A DNA stretch of 64,000 bases. Source: Bacillota bacterium (GTDB lineage Bacteria > Bacillota > Clostridia > Acetivibrionales > Acetivibrionaceae). The notes beneath the pieces are model-generated. The model did no database searches and was not told the origin of the DNA. It saw only the letters and a program-made list of their open reading frames with translations. The position numbers and the translations under genes are program-made. Positions 62,000-64,000 of the stretch are shown in pieces (position 1 is the stretch's first letter; each line of letters starts with the position of its first letter). The DNA lies in NCBI GenBank assembly GCA_023398495.1, contig JAEWSG010000118.1, positions 1 to 64,000 of the forward strand, in the 5' to 3' direction.

Positions 62000-62925
62000 C
62001 TAAATACAATCGCCACCCATTCACCAAGTTCTTCAAGTTGTTCGCATTTAAAACCCAGCTTTGTATATGTTTCCAGAACTTCCTGACTTCTTTCTTTAAT
62101 AATACCGGAAGTAATAAAAAGACCATCTTTTTTCAAATATGAAGAAACTTTACTTGATATATCAATTATAACATTTGCAATAATATTAGCAACAATAATA
62201 TCAGCCTTTTGATTTTTTAAATCGTCAATAACTCCTCTAAAGGCTTCAACTGTATCATCTACATTATTTATCTCACAGTTTTCCCTGGCAACTCTTACTG
62301 CAACCTCGTCAATATCAACAGCTGTAACGGCCTTAGCACCCAATTTTGCAGCGATTATCGAAAGAATGCCGGTACCACAGCCCAAATCTATTACAGCATC
62401 CCCAGACTTTATATACTTCTCCAGTAAAACAGAACACATTTTTGTAGTCTCATGTGTTCCTGTTCCAAAAGCCATTCCAGGATCCATCTCTACAATTATT
62501 TCATTGTTCTTACTTTCGTAGTTTTCCCATGATGGCTTTATAACCAATTTATCGGTCAAATTAAGCGGTTTGTAGTATTTTTTCCAGGAAGTACTCCAAT
62601 CTTCATCATCTACCCTGGATGTACCCACAAAGCCTTCACCCACGTCCAGAAACTGACTTATAAACTTTAATTTTTCCTCAATTAAAGATGTTAATTCAGA
62701 AATGTTTCTTTCTTCTGAAAAATATGCCTTTATTGTAACCGTCTCTTCTAAGCCGCTTAAAAACTCATCATCAGCATAATCCAAAGAATCCGGTTTTGAC
62801 AGTTCTCTTATTATATCATTAGGATCTTCGATAGCAACTCCACCCGCACCTATTGATGTAAGCATCTCTGTAATTGCATCGTATGCTTCCTCGGTTGTCT
62901 TTATCCTTATTTCATGCCAAATCAT
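61981..62925 (-). CDS. prmA: ribosomal protein L11 methyltransferase
   Basis: The protein has 314 aa. The SAM-binding motif is VIDLGCGTGILSIIAAKLGA and the catalytic region FGTGTHETT and NIIANVIID. ATG at 62925 has GGGAGG upstream. It trimethylates ribosomal protein L11. It follows dnaJ by 46 bases in the common dnaJ-prmA-rsmE order. Confidence 0.95.
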   Translation of the reverse strand: MIWHEIRIKTTEEAYDAITEMLTSIGAGGVAIEDPNDIIRELSKPDSLDYADDEFLSGLEETVTIKAYFSEERNISELTSLIEEKLKFISQFLDVGEGFVGTSRVDDEDWSTSWKKYYKPLNLTDKLVIKPSWENYESKNNEIIVEMDPGMAFGTGTHETTKMCSVLLEKYIKSGDAVIDLGCGTGILSIIAAKLGAKAVTAVDIDEVAVRVARENCEINNVDDTVEAFRGVIDDLKNQKADIIVANIIANVIIDISSKVSSYLKKDGLFITSGIIKERSQEVLETYTKLGFKCEQLEELGEWVAIVFRCIDSL

Positions 62926-62971
62926 ATATAATTGCCTCCCTAAAAAGCAGTAATAATAAGCTCACATAATG

Positions 62972-64000
62972 CTACATTCCAAAGGCATCCTTCACTTTTT
63001 CAAAGAAAGATTTCCTCTGTTCATGCACTTCATCCCCGCTTAGTTCGGCAAATTCTTTCAATGCAGCTTTTTGTCTGTCATTAAGTTTCTTCGGCACCTC
63101 AACCTGTACTTTGACATATTGATCTCCGCGACCGCTTCCCCTTAAAAAAGGAATACCTTTACCTCTAAGCCTGAAAACCGATCCTGTTTGCGTACCTTCA
63201 GGAACCTGATATTTAACTTTCCCGTCAAGTGTGGGAACCTCCAATTCAGTTCCTAATGCTGCTTGCACAAAGGTAATCGGCATCTCACAGATAACATCAT
63301 TGCCCTGACGCTGAAAAATAGCATGAGGCCTTACTCTCACAGATATATACAAATCTCCTCCAGGGCCTCCCTTTGATCCGGGTTCTCCTTCTCCCCTTAA
63401 AGATATTGTCTGCCCATCATCAATTCCGGCAGGTATGTTGATTTTTATTTTCTTAGGTTTTCTTATTCTACCTTTGCCATTACATGCATCACAGGGATTG
63501 GTTATAACTTTTCCTTCGCCATGGCAGACTTCACAGGTCTTAATATTCACAAATTGCCCAAAAGGCGTTCTTTGCTTGTATTGAATCTGTCCGGTTCCAT
63601 TACAATGCTGACATGTTGATGGCGTAGTTCCGGGTTTTGATCCTGAACCCTCACATTTTTCACAGGTCTCCATCCTATTGATTGAGAGCTCTTTCTCAAC
63701 TCCGAAAGCTGCTTCCTCAAAGCTGATATCAACCGAAGATTTTAAATCAGCTCCTTTTTGAGGTCCCTTCCGAGTTCTAGTGGAAGAAGATCTTCCTCCA
63801 AAACCGGAACCACCGAAAATAGTCTCAAATATATCGCCAAAACCACCAAAATCGCCAAAATCCCCAAAGCCTCCATTAAAGCCTCCAAAACCACCCTGTT
63901 CAAAGCCTGCATGACCGAACTGGTCATACTGTGCTCTCTTTTGTGAATCACTGAGAACTTCATAAGCTTCATTTGCCTCTTTAAACTTAGCCTCAGCTTC
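62972..64000 (-). CDS. dnaJ: chaperone DnaJ, incomplete at window edge
   Basis: The reading frame runs open from the end of the J domain (KFKEANEAYEVLSDSQKRAQ) at 64000 through the Gly/Phe-rich linker, the zinc domain with four CxxCxGxG-type motifs (CEKCEGSG; CQHCNGTG; CEVCHGEG; CDACNGKG) and the C-terminal substrate domain to its stop at 62972. The first J-domain residues, including HPD, lie beyond the window. It works with DnaK and GrpE, presumably next to the right. Confidence 0.95.
   Translation of the reverse strand, partial: EAEAKFKEANEAYEVLSDSQKRAQYDQFGHAGFEQGGFGGFNGGFGDFGDFGGFGDIFETIFGGSGFGGRSSSTRTRKGPQKGADLKSSVDISFEEAAFGVEKELSINRMETCEKCEGSGSKPGTTPSTCQHCNGTGQIQYKQRTPFGQFVNIKTCEVCHGEGKVITNPCDACNGKGRIRKPKKIKINIPAGIDDGQTISLRGEGEPGSKGGPGGDLYISVRVRPHAIFQRQGNDVICEMPITFVQAALGTELEVPTLDGKVKYQVPEGTQTGSVFRLRGKGIPFLRGSGRGDQYVKVQVEVPKKLNDRQKAALKEFAELSGDEVHEQRKSFFEKVKDAFGM

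Noticed and set aside
1..64000. CRISPR array
   Set aside because: No regular spaced direct repeats; the repeats seen are dispersed or short tandem units.

Overview
The window is low-GC and dense, with most genes on the minus strand. It carries clear marks of an anaerobic, cellulosome-producing Clostridia member of the Acetivibrio / Ruminiclostridium (Clostridium thermocellum-like) type: a secreted GH43-CBM13 enzyme ending in a type I dockerin, a cohesin protein ending in three SLH repeats, and a SigI/RsgI pair whose sensor carries two PA14 domains. The genus is inferred from these families, not from a marker gene.

Layout. 0-3.5 kb: a 210-bp foldback element, two membrane/coiled-coil proteins of unknown function, a cupin and an unknown protein. 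3.5-13.1 kb: a sugar-uptake and sugar-sensing block. A ChvE-type binding protein, a double ATPase and a permease form the ABC importer; a membrane-anchored binding protein, a LytS/YesM-type kinase and a YesN-type regulator form a XylFII-LytS-YesN-like sensor, followed by a second lipoprotein binding protein. 13.5-15.2 kb: DUF1540, DUF2935 and rhodanese proteins. 15.9-23.2 kb: the most distinctive region. An ABBA-fold (CloQ/NphB-type) aromatic prenyltransferase and a type I IPP isomerase converge on a CXXX-repeat RiPP operon (exporter, subtilisin-like protease, radical SAM/SPASM maturase fused to a second maturase module, small modification protein, 12-cysteine precursor).

23.5-29.1 kb: an operon of two secreted TPR proteins and a membrane protein that share an unusual Asn/Gly-rich motif. 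29.5-39.4 kb: an eroded accessory stretch. It holds a glycosyltransferase/KAS III chimera, a CheX and hemerythrin pair, a dead serine recombinase, an Rpn-type nuclease, a YhcG-type nuclease cut by a stop codon, an AEP primase-helicase-PLD protein, a two-gene recombinase module and tRNA-Gln. 39.5-44.3 kb: the cohesin-SLH protein, RsgI and SigI. 44.9-50 kb: an unknown protein, an ATP-grasp protein, a beta-propeller membrane protein and a DUF421/DUF4363 set. 50-64 kb: housekeeping genes (ppdK, glyS, coaBC, rpoZ, gmk, remA, yicC, a CheY-like gene, rsmE, prmA, dnaJ) with the GH43 galactanase-like gene between them.

Two families of short nonautonomous repeats are scattered between genes: family A (about 105 bp, six copies) and family B (exactly 110 bp, two copies). 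B lies next to A, in the same orientation, at two or three sites.

Most interesting: (1) the CXXX RiPP operon beside an ABBA prenyltransferase plus isomerase; (2) the prenyltransferase's extra N-terminal domain resembling PCP reductase; (3) the shared-motif TPR operon; (4) the primase-helicase-PLD/recombinase module; (5) several genes caught in decay (GT/KAS chimera, nonsense-split YhcG, recombinase with a Trp-to-stop change, protease whose start is missing).
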